Assembly (NCBI GenBank): GCA_027604005.1
Contig: JADGJT010000017.1
Location: 95,888 to 127,477, forward strand
Direction: 5' to 3'
From: Dinochytrium kinnereticum
Taxonomy: Eukaryota; Chytridiomycota; Chytridiomycetes; Chytridiales; Chytridiaceae
DNA: 31,590 bases
Each line of letters opens with the position of its first letter. The stretch's first letter is position 1. Below, one piece after another: positions 1 through 10,593 of the stretch. Both the position numbers and the translations under genes were made by a program. A model generated the notes under the pieces. The model made no database searches. It saw only the letters and a program-made list of their open reading frames with translations, and was not told where the DNA came from.

Positions 1-195
1 ATAAAAAAAACCGAAAAAAAAAAGAAAGTAAAAACAAACAAACAAAAAAAAAAAACCGAAAAAACGAAACAACCCAATAAGAATATATATAAAGAAAAAC
101 AAAGCAATAAAATATTTATTCAGCGACTCAACGACGTTCGAGGAAGAAAAACAAACAAACAATAAAACAACAATAAAAATAATAATAAAGCAGCC

Positions 196-2905
196 TTACA
201 ACTCCAGACGGAAAGTCACATTCACAGTATAATTTGAGCGAAGAGGAAACAAAAATCGGAAGCACCTTGCATCAGGCTTCGCCGGTGGCGGCGGGCAATT
301 CTCAATGATACCCAGCAAAACATCCGTGACGCATCGATCAACCATGTCCATCACCTGCTGTCTTGATGGCGTCTCACCAACTTCACGGAAGAAAAAGAAA
401 CCCTTGTACGAGAGCTGGGAGAAGATCATCATCGCAATCTTTTTCCCAGTCTCAACAGTTCTGTCGGTGTGCTCATCGTCGCAATCAATATAGGGAATAG
501 TGTAGGGAAAGTGTTCCTTAGAGACCATCACACCTATTTTGGGTGAGATTATGCTTAACTGGAAATTGCCTTTCACAGAAAAATCTACATACCTGCAAGC
601 TTAGTGAACCCCCTAACTGTTAATTTCTCATCAATTTTCGGTTGAAGCAAGGTCTGCATGTAAGTGAACGTTGATGACCCCTAAAAAAACAAGAAAGAAG
701 AAAAAGAAGAAGAAGAAAAAAAAAAGGATGAAAGGCTTTAGCCAGAAATTTAAGCCCCCCTTAAGTTTCCAAACCTCCTGAATCTTCTTCAGGTCGTTGA
801 TAGTCATATCCGCAAAACGTCCAATTTCCGCCCAATGACGCTCCGACACGTTGCAGACGCGCTTCAAAAAAGTGTTTGAGGGGTTCAGCAACGGCTGAAG
901 AATATCTGCATTCCCTGCAATAATGATCCCCTTTTCCGAATCCAACTGCATTGTGATATTTCTCCATCCCCTGATAAACTCGAGGATAATGTAAAGGATA
1001 TGAATAATGGAAGTCGGGGCCTTGTCACGGTTCAACTAAGTTAACGGAAAGAAAGTGGTTAAATGAAAGGTTCGAAAATGATTAATTATATCTACCTCGC
1101 GGTGAACCACCGCACCTAAAATCTCAAAAATCGTCGTATCCTTTAGATTGGACCAACTCAAAAACGAGCTCGAAAGCCACGACCTAAGGAGGCGATTGAC
1201 TATTAGCGCCTCAGGGGTTTTCTTTAAAAAGTCGATAATGTATTCGTCTGCCTCGCAGGTATCTGGCTCCCCGATTTTTGCTGTTTGGGGTAAAAAGAAA
1301 AAAAAAGACCTTAGAGGAAAAAATAACAAAAGAATCACAAAAGAGTTGGACTATGAGCAAACCTGCAGGCGGGCTATCCAAAGCGGGAGTTGGTGGTGTG
1401 TATTGGACATGGACTCTAAACGTGATTTTCTAACACGTATTAGCACAGGTGACTGAGAAAAAGAATTGTACCTGGATTCCAATATATAGTACCTCAAGCT
1501 GAAAAGGCTTGAAAGGAACCTCACTCACAGTCGCTTGAGATCCTAGATTATTCCCAAGCTCTGTCCGTATCAAAGTCATCGTATCCCTAGACAACTTCTC
1601 AGACGAAACCAGGATAACCTCAAGGTTGTAATCGTAGATCAATGAGGACTGCCTGCCGAATGTTAAATTTTACAGGCTTCTCGACACTCTTACCTTCCAA
1701 AAGCACCGCTTAAAACAATTTTCTCAAAAGCAGCTTCCTTGATGTCGAGGAGCGATGAAATGTGGCTCAAAAGCTCTTTTGTCGCCTTTAGCATTTCATT
1801 AGACGGAGCAAGGGAGGACGCAAACGCTCTATGGTTTTCATATGAAAGTCAGCAAAAGTGGGTAGGAGCGCAAATTGCCAAAAAAACAAAGACAAAAGAA
1901 AAGTGCGAGAGAATAACGACAATAATCGACATACCGAGTCTCCTCCTCCAAAACCTCTGGAGGCGTATTTCCCAATTCACGAGGCTTGACCTTCACCTCA
2001 ACTGGAAGAGTTTCCAAATTATCTTTCTCCTTGATGAAAAAAGCTTTATGCTGCCTCTCCTCCACATACGAATGATTTGAGCGAAGCGTCATAAGACTCA
2101 ACGCAGCAGCATGAGCCTTTGCCAGCTTCTTCTTTGGGTAAAAGTCAGACTTTGGCAACACAACGCCATTCCACGTAAAGTGGCATGCAAACATCCCCAT
2201 GCCATTCTCCTCAAACACATCCCTGATAATGGCTTTACGCTTTTGCGCGAGCTCATTCAATTCTTTCAAATGCTCAGGTCCAAACAATCCCAGCATCCCT
2301 CCTGTCTCAACAGACTCGGAAGCGTTGGTAATCCGCGCAACGGCCAGTGGGTCCTGAACCGTGTTTCTGAGGATGCTGGCTCGTCTCTCAGAAGGAGAGG
2401 GACTGTTCAGGGAAAGAGCGCCAAAAGCCTCGGAGCCACTTCTCTTGCGCTGAACCTCTCCATCAACAGAGTAGTAATGTCGCAGCGCGGCGGCGGCGGC
2501 AGAGGATCTGGCTTCTTGCGGCGTCCTCCCCACCTGCCCTTCAAAAGAACGTCCATCGACAGTCACCGAAAACTTGGTCGTTGGGTGCGTTTGCGGCCCA
2601 CTTTCCTGGTAAGTCGGTGGTGGGATCGTATGTCTGATGCAATGCTCTTGAAGAAGCACAACGCTGACATGCTGCAATGCCATTGAGTCCTTCAATGAGC
2701 TCAGGGCCACTCGGGCAGCCTCCGCCTTGGCCGCCTTGACAGTGGAACATTCCAGATGGCCGACGTACACAGCATTCTCAAACAAAACTTGGTAGATGAA
2801 GCGAGGCATATGGTCCATCCCACCGCGGCTGTACTCTGTGTAGACAGGCGCCCGCATGCCCCGCTTCTGGCTGTGCATCTGCAGGATTGAGATCGAGTCT
2901 ATCAT
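196..2905 (-). CDS. Protein with three dsRNA-binding domains and a degenerate DZF/OAS-like nucleotidyltransferase region
   Basis: Eight exons on the minus strand: 1935-2905, 1694-1828, 1472-1652, 1363-1429, 1096-1280, 775-1035, 593-680, 196-533. Phases close to give 741 residues. Three dsRBDs are visible at about 5-72, 83-144 and 213-274; the first two match the family closely, with basic/Ala-rich final helices. From about 335 to 600 the pattern is that of the nucleotidyltransferase fold of OAS and DZF (NF45/NF90) proteins: a GAFGR turn at 365-369, a strand [10 protein letters not shown] at 375-384, a strand ITFRVHVQY in exon 4, then helices ending in an NPSN motif. The first catalytic Asp position is kept (D376), the second is Asn (N378) and no third acidic residue is evident, so I infer a pseudo-enzyme that binds dsRNA. 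Residues 601-741 match nothing I know. It diverges from THI20 with a 131-bp gap. DZF versus OAS affinity is unsettled; the dsRBDs are certain. Confidence 0.82.
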
Positions 2906-3036
2906 TATTCGTTCCGCGGAGGAGGGGTGAGGGGAGAGGTGAAGGTGAAGGGAGCCCCCGTTCGTTCAAGTGTTCAGAGGTCAAGCTGCAAGCTTGAAAG
3001 TTGAAATCTGAAATTCCAAACTTGAGCAAAGAAGAC
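2906..3036. promoter_or_regulatory. Shared upstream region of the dsRBD gene and THI20
   Basis: This 131-bp gap lies between two divergent start codons and must hold both 5' UTRs and core promoters. It is purine-rich on the plus strand on the dsRBD side. I see no TATA box and no thiamine-pyrophosphate aptamer. Confidence 0.5.
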
Positions 3037-5112
3037 ATGCAGCCGCGCACACTGACCATTGCGGGTTCGGACTCGGGAGGAGGCGCTGGCATCCAGGCTG
3101 ACCTCAAGACCTTCATGGCCTTCAGCGTCCATGGATCATCGTGCATCACGGCCATCACCGCGCAGAACACGGTCGGCGTGCAGGATATTGCACCGCTGAA
3201 TCCCTCCATCATCAAGGGTCAGATCACATCTGTGCTGTCAGACATTGGCGCGGATTGCATCAAGATCGGCATGCTGTTCAGCTCGGACATCATCAACGCT
3301 GTCGCAGAGTCCTTGGATGAGCATTCATCCATCCCAGTTGTCATTGACCCCGTCATGGTTGCGACATCGCAGAGCCGTCCACTCCTCTCCCCCGATGCGA
3401 TTGACACTTTCAAGTCCAGGTTGCTCCCAAAGGCTTTCATCCTGACTCCAAACGTTCCTGAAGCAGAGGTGCTGACTGGAACAAGGCTGCACACCCTGGA
3501 CGACATGAGGGTCGCCGCAGAGATGCTGAGCAAAGCTGGGTCAAAGTACGTGCTGGTCAAGGGAGGTCATCTTCCGTTTGCATCCCAACCAAACGGCACC
3601 TCAGGCGACCAGGAAGCCGATCTGGAGATCATCGACCTCTTCTACGATGGCACCACTTTCACTGAAATTCGCAACCCCTACATACGATCCAAAAACACCC
3701 ACGGGACAGGCTGCACCCTCTCAGCCGCCATCGCATCCTGCATAGCGCGTGGAATGAGTCGTACGTGATCGATCATCTTCTTTAATTCACTCAATCTTTA
3801 CACCCTCCTTCACCCGGAAAAATAGCTTTGGAATCGGTCGTGGAAGGCATTCATTACGTTCGATCTGGAATGAAACACGGGTTCAGCTTAGGCCAGGGCC
3901 ATGGACCCATCAACCACTTTTTTCATATTCCCAAGCTCCAATTCTCCTCTCAAGCCCGGTTCATTGACCACTGCATTGAAAAGGATCCCGTCTCATGGCG
4001 AAAGTACCAGTTCCATCCCTTTGTTGAGAGGGTTGCCGACGGGTCTCTCCCTCTTGACACCTTTCGTCATTTTCTTCGACAGGACTTTCTTTTCCTAAAG
4101 TAACAGGCAAAGTCTTTTTTTATGGAAAAAAGAACAGCAAAGAAACAAAGCAAACCACCTCTAACTTTCCCCCTCCCTTTTTTTTTTAACCGCGTTTAGA
4201 CAGTTTGCAAAGCTGAGCGCTTTGGCCACCTCGAAATGCTCCGACCTTGACCTCCTGACCCTTTCCATCGCAACGACCTCAAACCTCCTCACAGAGACAA
4301 CCCTCCACGTCGAAGTAAGTCCACACAACCTTCTCCTTCTCAACCCAGAGAAAAGAAGCAGGGAAAAAGAGAAGAACAAAAAAAATCCCACCTCACACTA
4401 ACCCACACCCACTTCCCCTGCCTGCCGGCGGCCCGCGCCGCCCCAAACAAGCCAAAAAAAAAAAACGAAAAAAGCTAGGAAGAGCAAGAGGGTGATGGCA
4501 ACCAACAAAGACAAAAACAAACAAAAAAAAAAAAGTTCTGCAAACAATGGGGTCTAACCCTTCAAGACATGGAAACAACATCAGAATCCCTCGAAACATC
4601 CTCCTACATCCGCTTCATCCTCGAGATCGGTTCCTCCGGCACCCTTCTGGACCTCTCCATAGCAATGCTTCCCTGCATCCTCGGCTACGGCCAGATCGGT
4701 AGCCGCATCGCGGCGGTGGGGAAAGTTCAGGGAAACTTGTATCAGCCTTGGATCGATTATTACGCCAGTGAGGCTTACCAGATCGCTTGTGTCAAAGCTA
4801 GAGGTGAGGATAAAAAAAAGAAAAAAGTGGACCCTTAAAATCCCCTTTACCCCCCCCCCCCCCCTTCCTCAAAAAAAAAAAGCAAACAAACAAACAAACC
4901 TCTTTTCGTGATAACAGCCAAGCCAGTCTTCTTTTTTTGACCCTCACATTATTTCTCTCTTTCCCCTCTTTCCACCAGAGAGCGCCGAGAAATTGATGGA
5001 AAGAATGCGCATCACCTCCCAAGAAAGGCTGGACGAGCTCTCCTCAATCTTCATCAGATCCGTCCAACTCGAAGTTCAATTCTGGGACGGCGTGGTCCAA
5101 TTCACCCAGTAA
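3037..5112 (+). CDS. THI20: Hydroxymethylpyrimidine phosphate kinase / TenA thiaminase-II fusion (Thi20 type)
   Basis: Five exons: 3037-3760, 3826-4099, 4200-4314, 4536-4803, 4979-5112, giving 504 residues (yeast Thi20 is slightly longer). Residues 1-241 are a ThiD-type kinase: the N-terminal [18 protein letters not shown] substrate site and the GTGC anion hole at 223-226 with its Cys. It phosphorylates HMP and HMP-P for thiamine synthesis. From about 245 to the end is a TenA domain with GINPHFF-like, RQDFLFLK and [11 protein letters not shown] motifs and a C-terminal E-x3-FW; in the family this part salvages pyrimidine from degraded thiamine. The first intron falls exactly at the domain junction. 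The third intron ends in an A-run plus G; its acceptor at 4534-4535 is fixed by TenA conservation of the next exon. The ATG at 3037 is used because the frame upstream opens only with TTG. A polyadenylation signal AATAAA lies at 5180. Confidence 0.95.
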
Positions 5113-5924
5113 TAAGGGCAGAGAAAAGTCAGTATTTGATATGAAAAAAAAAAAAAAGAAGAAGAGATCTGGAGCGCGTAATAAAATCATATATATTTTT
5201 TTTTGTCATAAAATTTGTTTCTCAACAACACACCTGATTCAAGTGGGTAACCTCCCAAGCGGGCAAGGATAAAAAACAAACAAACAGGAAATGTAAAGAA
5301 TAGGACTGGGTGAGAGGAGCAAGGTGGATAGGAACAAGAAAGGGGGGGGAAGCCAAGATCCAAAATATGAACATATCAAATAACCGCAAAGCTGTGGTCA
5401 ACACAAGGCCTCAACAACAAAGGCAAAGTGACCAAACAAGGAAAAGGAAGAAAGGAGAGGGAGGGGGGGGGGGGGGGAATATAATTGGGTAAAGGATGTC
5501 AAAGGAATTTGTTAAACAGATAAAGGGAAAGAAGAAAAAACATGCCCACAAAAGAGAAACAAAAAACTAGCAAACAAGGACCAGCTCCACCTCAAAGGAA
5601 ACTCTCACGCAAACTCTTTCCTACACCACCTGAAAACATCGGAGCAAGCAAGGCAGAACGCAAAGGGAGATAACTTAATAACAACATAATAGATTAATCT
5701 GATAAGGGCGGGTAGAAAGAAACGACAAGAAGAAGAAGAAAGAAAAAAATTAAGCAAAGCTATTGATATCCTCCTCACAACGCTCAATGAAAAAGGTCTT
5801 AAAGGCAAAAACCCTAGCCTTCAACAACATGTATGAGCAACCGCGCCAACCGCCTCCCCTCCCACCAACAAAGTACGCAACTCTATACCCACAAACACTA
5901 TCAACCTCTTCCCCGCGCCCCGCT
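5113..5924. other. Convergent intergenic region between THI20 and the cyclin gene
   Basis: The 812-bp gap between two stop codons holds the two 3' UTRs. It contains A-runs, an AATAAA at 5180-5185 for THI20, and a run of about 15 G near 5463-5477. I see no credible coding region or RNA gene; open frames here are low-complexity Lys/Gly-rich translations. Confidence 0.6.
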
Positions 5925-7987
5925 CTACAAAAGGTAATCCTCACGATCAGACCCATCCTCCGCGTATCCCAAATTCATCTTCCTTCGCTTCTCCATCCAC
6001 TCCTTAACGTAAACACTGGCCCTCATAAACTTCTTGCTGGCGTACTTCTTGAAAAGAGCCTCGTACTTCAAGGGCCTCTCAAGGTAATCCAGCATCAATC
6101 CAACGCACTTGGAAAGCTCAGCCTCCGTGTAGCCAGAGTAGTGAACAAGGTTCTTGTCCTACAAACACAAATAGAAAAGAGGGGTCAGACTGGACAACAA
6201 CAACAACAACAGCAACAGCAAAAAAAAAAAAACCAAATCACCCTTCCGGGGAAAAAAAAGGGGGGTTGACCACTCACCCAAGCTCCACGACGAAGCATCT
6301 TCCTCGCAAGGTAAAGCCCAGCCCCAGCAACCTGCGAAGGAGCAACATCCAAGAACCGATGATCCACCAACGAAATCTCCATCAGGTACTTTGCCAACGT
6401 CCTGGTCTGAATATCATAATGCTCCGCCTTAGAGCATCTCCTCAAAAAACTCATGGGGCTAGGGTACTGCAGGTTAAAGTCAAGCACAGCGAGCACGTAA
6501 CGTTCCGCCTTCAGAATCTCCTCGTCCGTGTAGCCATTGTCTGCCATGTAGATAAAGTTCTTGACAGAGGGCGGAACGACTTCCTCGTACTTGGACGCGA
6601 TAAACATTGCCGTCACGCCAACAAGTTGAAGCTTGACAAGAGACACCACGCGGAGGGAGAGGAACCTATCGATGATGTTGACGGACATATAGAGGGTCTC
6701 CGGGAGGAGGCGAAACTTGTGGTGAACCTCAATAAGCCAGTCGACCAGAATGGCCCTCATCTTCCACTGAAGCTCCTTTTGAGAGTCCATGTAGTTGGGG
6801 TTTGGCATCGTGGCAACCTTTCATATAGAGAGAACCATCGTAAGTATTTGGGCGAAAAAAAAAAACAACAAAAACCAATCCCCCTCATTTCCACGCTTCC
6901 CTCCCACAAGTCAAAACCATACACCAAACAATCCTCACCTCCAGCTCCTTCATGTACTCAAAAATCTCCACAACGTACTCTGAAACCATCATAGGATCCA
7001 TAGCATCCTGCGCGTCCAAATCATCCCAATCAGCCTCCTCCTCAGCAGGAGCAACCTCACTCTGCTTATCGCTAACCTCATCCGCCTCAACAGGTACAAC
7101 CACATGCGCCGCCGCCGCAGCCTTGGCAGCCCTCGTTCGAGGCTCTGCGCCCTTCTCCACAACCTTAGAAGCCTTCACGTTAGCAGCCTCCTTCCTAACA
7201 ACCCTTGAACCCTTGGGCTCAGGGAGGGTCTCATTGGGCCTCGAGTTCTCAGCATCGTCTTTGGTCGCGGCTTGCTTGGGAGACTTGGTGACGGCCTCAG
7301 CTGCCTGTCTGGTTCGGGCAACCTCTGCCAGATTCTTCTTGCCAACCACTTGAGACTTGGCCGTGCCCTTCTTCACCACTTTGGTGGTGTTGTTGGCCTG
7401 TGGCAAAAAAAAAAAGGAATCATTTAGCATCTTTGTCCGTGAAGCAAAGAACAGGGATCAAGCCACCCAGTTCAGAGGGATGGATGAGCCTGTTCTATCC
7501 AACGGCATCAAGGACCATTCATAGCAGCACCCCACTCATTCCATCAGAAAACTGATCCAGTGAGGAGATGTAACCCCCCTCCCAACCCAGAGTGAAAAAG
7601 AGAGTTGAGTGACCCCACCCACCACCCATCATCCAACCCCAATCCCATCACGCAAAAAAAGGCCCAGACGATCCATAAACAACAACAAAACGAACAAAGC
7701 CCTCCCTCCCCCCCAAAAAAAAACAAAAACAAGTCAGGCCAATGACGCCCTCTCGACAACCAAAATTCTCGGACACAACATACCGGCTGAACCTGCACAT
7801 TATGAACGCTCAGAGTGTTGAGCGCCGTCCTCTCCTTCTTTGCAGCAGCAGCGGTAGGCGCAGCGTGCTTGGTGTGGAGCGGTTGCTTGCCAGGATGAGC
7901 ATCCACATCCTTGTGAGAACGAAGCTCCTTGCCACCCTTGATGAGGGCGGGGGCAGCATTCTCATCATTCTGAGTGGTCTTTTTCAT
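5925..7987 (-). CDS. B-type mitotic cyclin
   Basis: Four exons on the minus strand: 7784-7987, 6939-7397, 6278-6817, 5925-6158, giving 478 residues. The N-terminal 200 residues are low-complexity, rich in Ala, Lys and Thr, with a destruction-box-like RTALNTLS at 53-60, so APC/C-dependent turnover is likely. The cyclin box starts near 220: MPNPNYMDSQ, the MRAILVDWLIEVH signature at 241-253, and CDK-contact helices. The cyclin C-terminal domain follows (FLRRCSKAEHYD onward) and continues in the last exon to SDREDYLL. This should activate Cdk1 at G2/M. The acceptor of intron 2 is GAAAG rather than CAG/TAG and is fixed by the conserved exon behind it. Intron 3 contains a (CAA)n/(CAG)n run near 6196-6220 that is not coding. 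The start has nothing in frame before it that resembles more cyclin. Confidence 0.93.
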
Positions 7988-8704
7988 CGCGGCCAGACGG
8001 CGCGTTTGGATCTTTGAGGTTGGAATGTTTGCGTGTGAGGGGAGAGGTTAGACTGTGGACTGGCATTTTTCTCTTTTCTTCTTTTTTTGTTGTTTCTGTT
8101 AAGGAAGATTACCTGTGAAGTCTGCATCTCGCCGGTGCGTCGTTCGCCTGCGGATGAGAGTGTTAAGAGAAGGGAGGAGGCGGCGGCATCAGTCAACGCG
8201 GGTGCAGAAAGAAGGTGGGGAAGGGAAGGCAAAGAAAGAGGGGAGGTCCCCAGTTCGGACAAACCTGTTTTTTGTTGTGAATCTCAAAATTGGCACAGTC
8301 TGGGCCCAATATAGGAAGCAGGCAGGCAGAGTGTGGTGTGAGGATGGGATGCGCGTTCGCAGCGCACGGTGGACGGCAGCAGGGTGGTGGTGTCTGTTGG
8401 CAGGGCCGTCCTTGGAGGGGAGGGGAGGGTTGACTCACAGCGAGCCGGTGAGTGAGTGAGTGAGTGAGGTGAGGTGAGTGGAGTTGGGTTGTTGTTGGGA
8501 GAAGAAGAGGGAGAGATCGGAGAGAAGAGAAAATTATTATGTGTTACCCAACAACATATTTATTATTATTATTTATTTTTATTTTATTTTATTTATTTAT
8601 TTTTATTTTATTTTATTATTTATTTTGCATTTGGGACCACAGGCATAATAATAATACAATCAATAATTATTATTTATTAATTATAAATTTATTTATTTAT
8701 TTTA
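7988..8704. promoter_or_regulatory. Cyclin upstream region with (GTGA)n and AT tract
   Basis: The 717-bp region lies between the cyclin start and the glycosyltransferase stop. Read in the cyclin's direction it has a long AT-only tract (8556-8706), then tandem TCAC (8448-8480), then about 450 bp to the ATG. It also carries the 3' UTR of the neighbouring gene. No coding region is seen; the open frames here are repeat translations. Confidence 0.5.
8448..8480. repeat. (GTGA)n / (GGTGA)n microsatellite
   Basis: Five perfect GTGA copies at 8448-8467 pass into GGTGA units ending near 8480. It lies upstream of the cyclin gene. Confidence 0.85.
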
Positions 8705-8706
8705 TT
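8556..8706. repeat. AT-only low-complexity tract (TTATT/TTTA units)
   Basis: About 150 bp made almost wholly of ATT and ATTT units, broken once by a short G+C-containing stretch near 8627-8645. It ends inside the stop region of the glycosyltransferase gene. Confidence 0.85.
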
Positions 8707-10428
8707 AACCCTCTGTCCGCCTCCCCCTCCCTCGCCCATACCTCTTGGCAACATACCACGCACGCAGATGCGCTGACCGCTTCATCAGCCTCCTCAGCCC
8801 CCCCCTCTCAACCTCATGCTGCAGATTCACAACCGGCATCACAGCTCTCCCTGCCTCCTCCACCGTCCTCGGCAACGCGTCAAACGTCTCCTCAGCCTGA
8901 TCACGCGACATCAGCGGCACCGTGAATCGCTGGTCGGCCTCGTGACGAAGCTGGTCGGTGATCTCGGCCGTTTGCGCGTCGCCCACGCTGTGGATGCCTT
9001 GCTCGTAGTGGTTGGTGGTGAAGGAGGTTTGGTTGGGGAAGGAGGGGTAGATGAGGACGTTGCCGTAGAGGTACATGTATTCGATGAGGTATCTGTATGT
9101 TGGTTGTTGTTTTTTTTTGTTTGTTTTTTTTTGGTGTTGTTGGAGTTGTTTGGTTTGTTTTTTTGGTTTGTTTTTTTGTGACGGGTGAGAGACGGGGTGT
9201 TAGATCGTTTGAACCGAGTATTCTGAAGGTAGGTGGGGTTATATTGATTGAGAGAAAAAGTGAATAAACACTTGAAAACAGCCAGTGACACTTTTAAACC
9301 CTTTCCTACCTCTTCCAAGACTGCTTCCACCAATTTGACCTCACTCTAGGTACATCTGGCATCATCTTTCCTTTCCCCTTCCTCCACTGAAAAAAGTCAA
9401 CAAACAGCTTCCACTGTCTAGCCTGATAGATCGCCCCCCATGAGCAAGGCAGCTGCATCAAATACAACCTTGTCCCATTAAACGGTGTCCCCTCAAAAGC
9501 CATCTCTGGGGTCCATTCAGGAGGATTCTGAGGATCCTGTGTGAAGGATATCTCATTCAATCGTGGGGTGTAAAGCGAGCATCCCATCAGTTGGGACCGT
9601 TCGTCGGCGGGGAGGAGGAACATCTTGGCGCAGTAGGAGGCGTAGATGAAGTAGAGTGGAGAGACTTCTACGTCGTCTTCGAGAAAGATGGCAAACTCAT
9701 CATCGTCTTTGGGGTTCCAGGCGTTTGTCATGAGCTACCATGATGTCAAACAACCGGAAAAACAACAACAACAACAACAGAAAGAAGGCAAAAAAAAAAA
9801 AAACATCAACAAAAAAAAAACAAAAGACAGCATCACCCCAACCCACCTGCTCCAACCCAGTATGGGCGACCTTTCTGTCAATAATTTTACGCCCATAATG
9901 CCACTCAAAATCCTGAGCAAGCTCCTCAACACCCCTCGAAGCCCCCTCATCAACATGAATCGTCAGCGAAACGCTCCGATGATCCCCATACTCCGCCTCC
10001 CGAATCGAATCCAACAACCTCTTAAACGACACCGTCCTCTTCCAAGCAAACACATGAACCGAAATCCTCGGCCCACCCTCACCAACCCCCCCGCCGCCCA
10101 AAACCCCATCCAACCTGCTGGCAGCCATGGCCAACGAAAACGCATCACGCTCTTTCCGCGATTGCCTCACATGCCATTCAGACTCCTTCTCCCCGTCCAA
10201 CATGGATGCGAGAGAGTCGCATCTGCCGCAGCTTCCCTCGGACAACGCCCAGAGGTCCAGCAGGGGTTCGTAGGCGTGGGGTTTTGGGAGGCGGTGGTGG
10301 TGTTGAGGGTAGATTTTGGAGCGTTGAAGTTGGGGGAGGAGGGTGGGGGTGACGGATTTTAGGAGGAGAAAGGATAGGAAGAGGTTGGTGAGTGAGATAC
10401 ATATCGTCAGGAAGGCGACGAATCGCAT
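8705..10428 (-). CDS. Type II membrane GT2-like glycosyltransferase, function unknown
   Basis: Three exons on the minus strand: 9847-10428, 9310-9734, 8705-9092, giving 464 residues. Residues 3-25 form a signal anchor (FVAFLTICISLTNLFLSFLL), so a Golgi or ER lumenal enzyme is likely. The catalytic region begins near 120 (ISVHVFAWKRTVSFKRLLDS), as in family-2 glycosyltransferases, and carries a DXD-like FLEDDVEVSP with E213-D214-D215, the expected nucleotide-sugar/metal site. It resembles a poorly studied family of fungal and plant GT2-like proteins; donor and acceptor are unknown. The Met at 10428 is preferred over an in-frame Met at 10536 because it directly precedes the anchor and leaves room for a promoter shared with RPF1. 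The neighbouring cyclin gives no functional clue. Confidence 0.85.
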
Positions 10429-10593
10429 GGTTTTATGGGTTTTGGGGGTTGAGGGGTTGGGAAGGAAGGACTTGTCAAGAAGGCAAAACAACTTGAACAG
10501 AACAAGAATTGACAAATCCAGAGTGTCGCATACCACTCCCTAAAAAAAAAAAAAAAAAAGAAGACGACGGGGGTGCAAGTCGAAATCAACGCC
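10429..10593. promoter_or_regulatory. Shared upstream region of the glycosyltransferase and RPF1
   Basis: The 165-bp gap between divergent starts contains an A-run of about 17 at 10543-10559, a likely nucleosome-excluding poly(dA:dT) element just before RPF1. Confidence 0.45.

Noticed and set aside
2111..2686. Long plus-strand open frame opposite the dsRBD exon
   Set aside because: It is the antisense shadow of a convincing dsRBD exon; the translation is basic and domain-free.
2906..3036. Thiamine-pyrophosphate riboswitch upstream of THI20
   Set aside because: The 131-bp leader lacks the CUGAGA core and its partner motif, and intron 1 lacks it too.
6196..6230. Polyglutamine tract in the cyclin
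   Set aside because: The CAA/CAG run lies within the last intron, outside the cyclin coding exons.
5763..6269. 168-residue plus-strand open frame
   Set aside because: It is opposite the last cyclin exon and its intron; it ends in translated CAA/CAG and A-runs.
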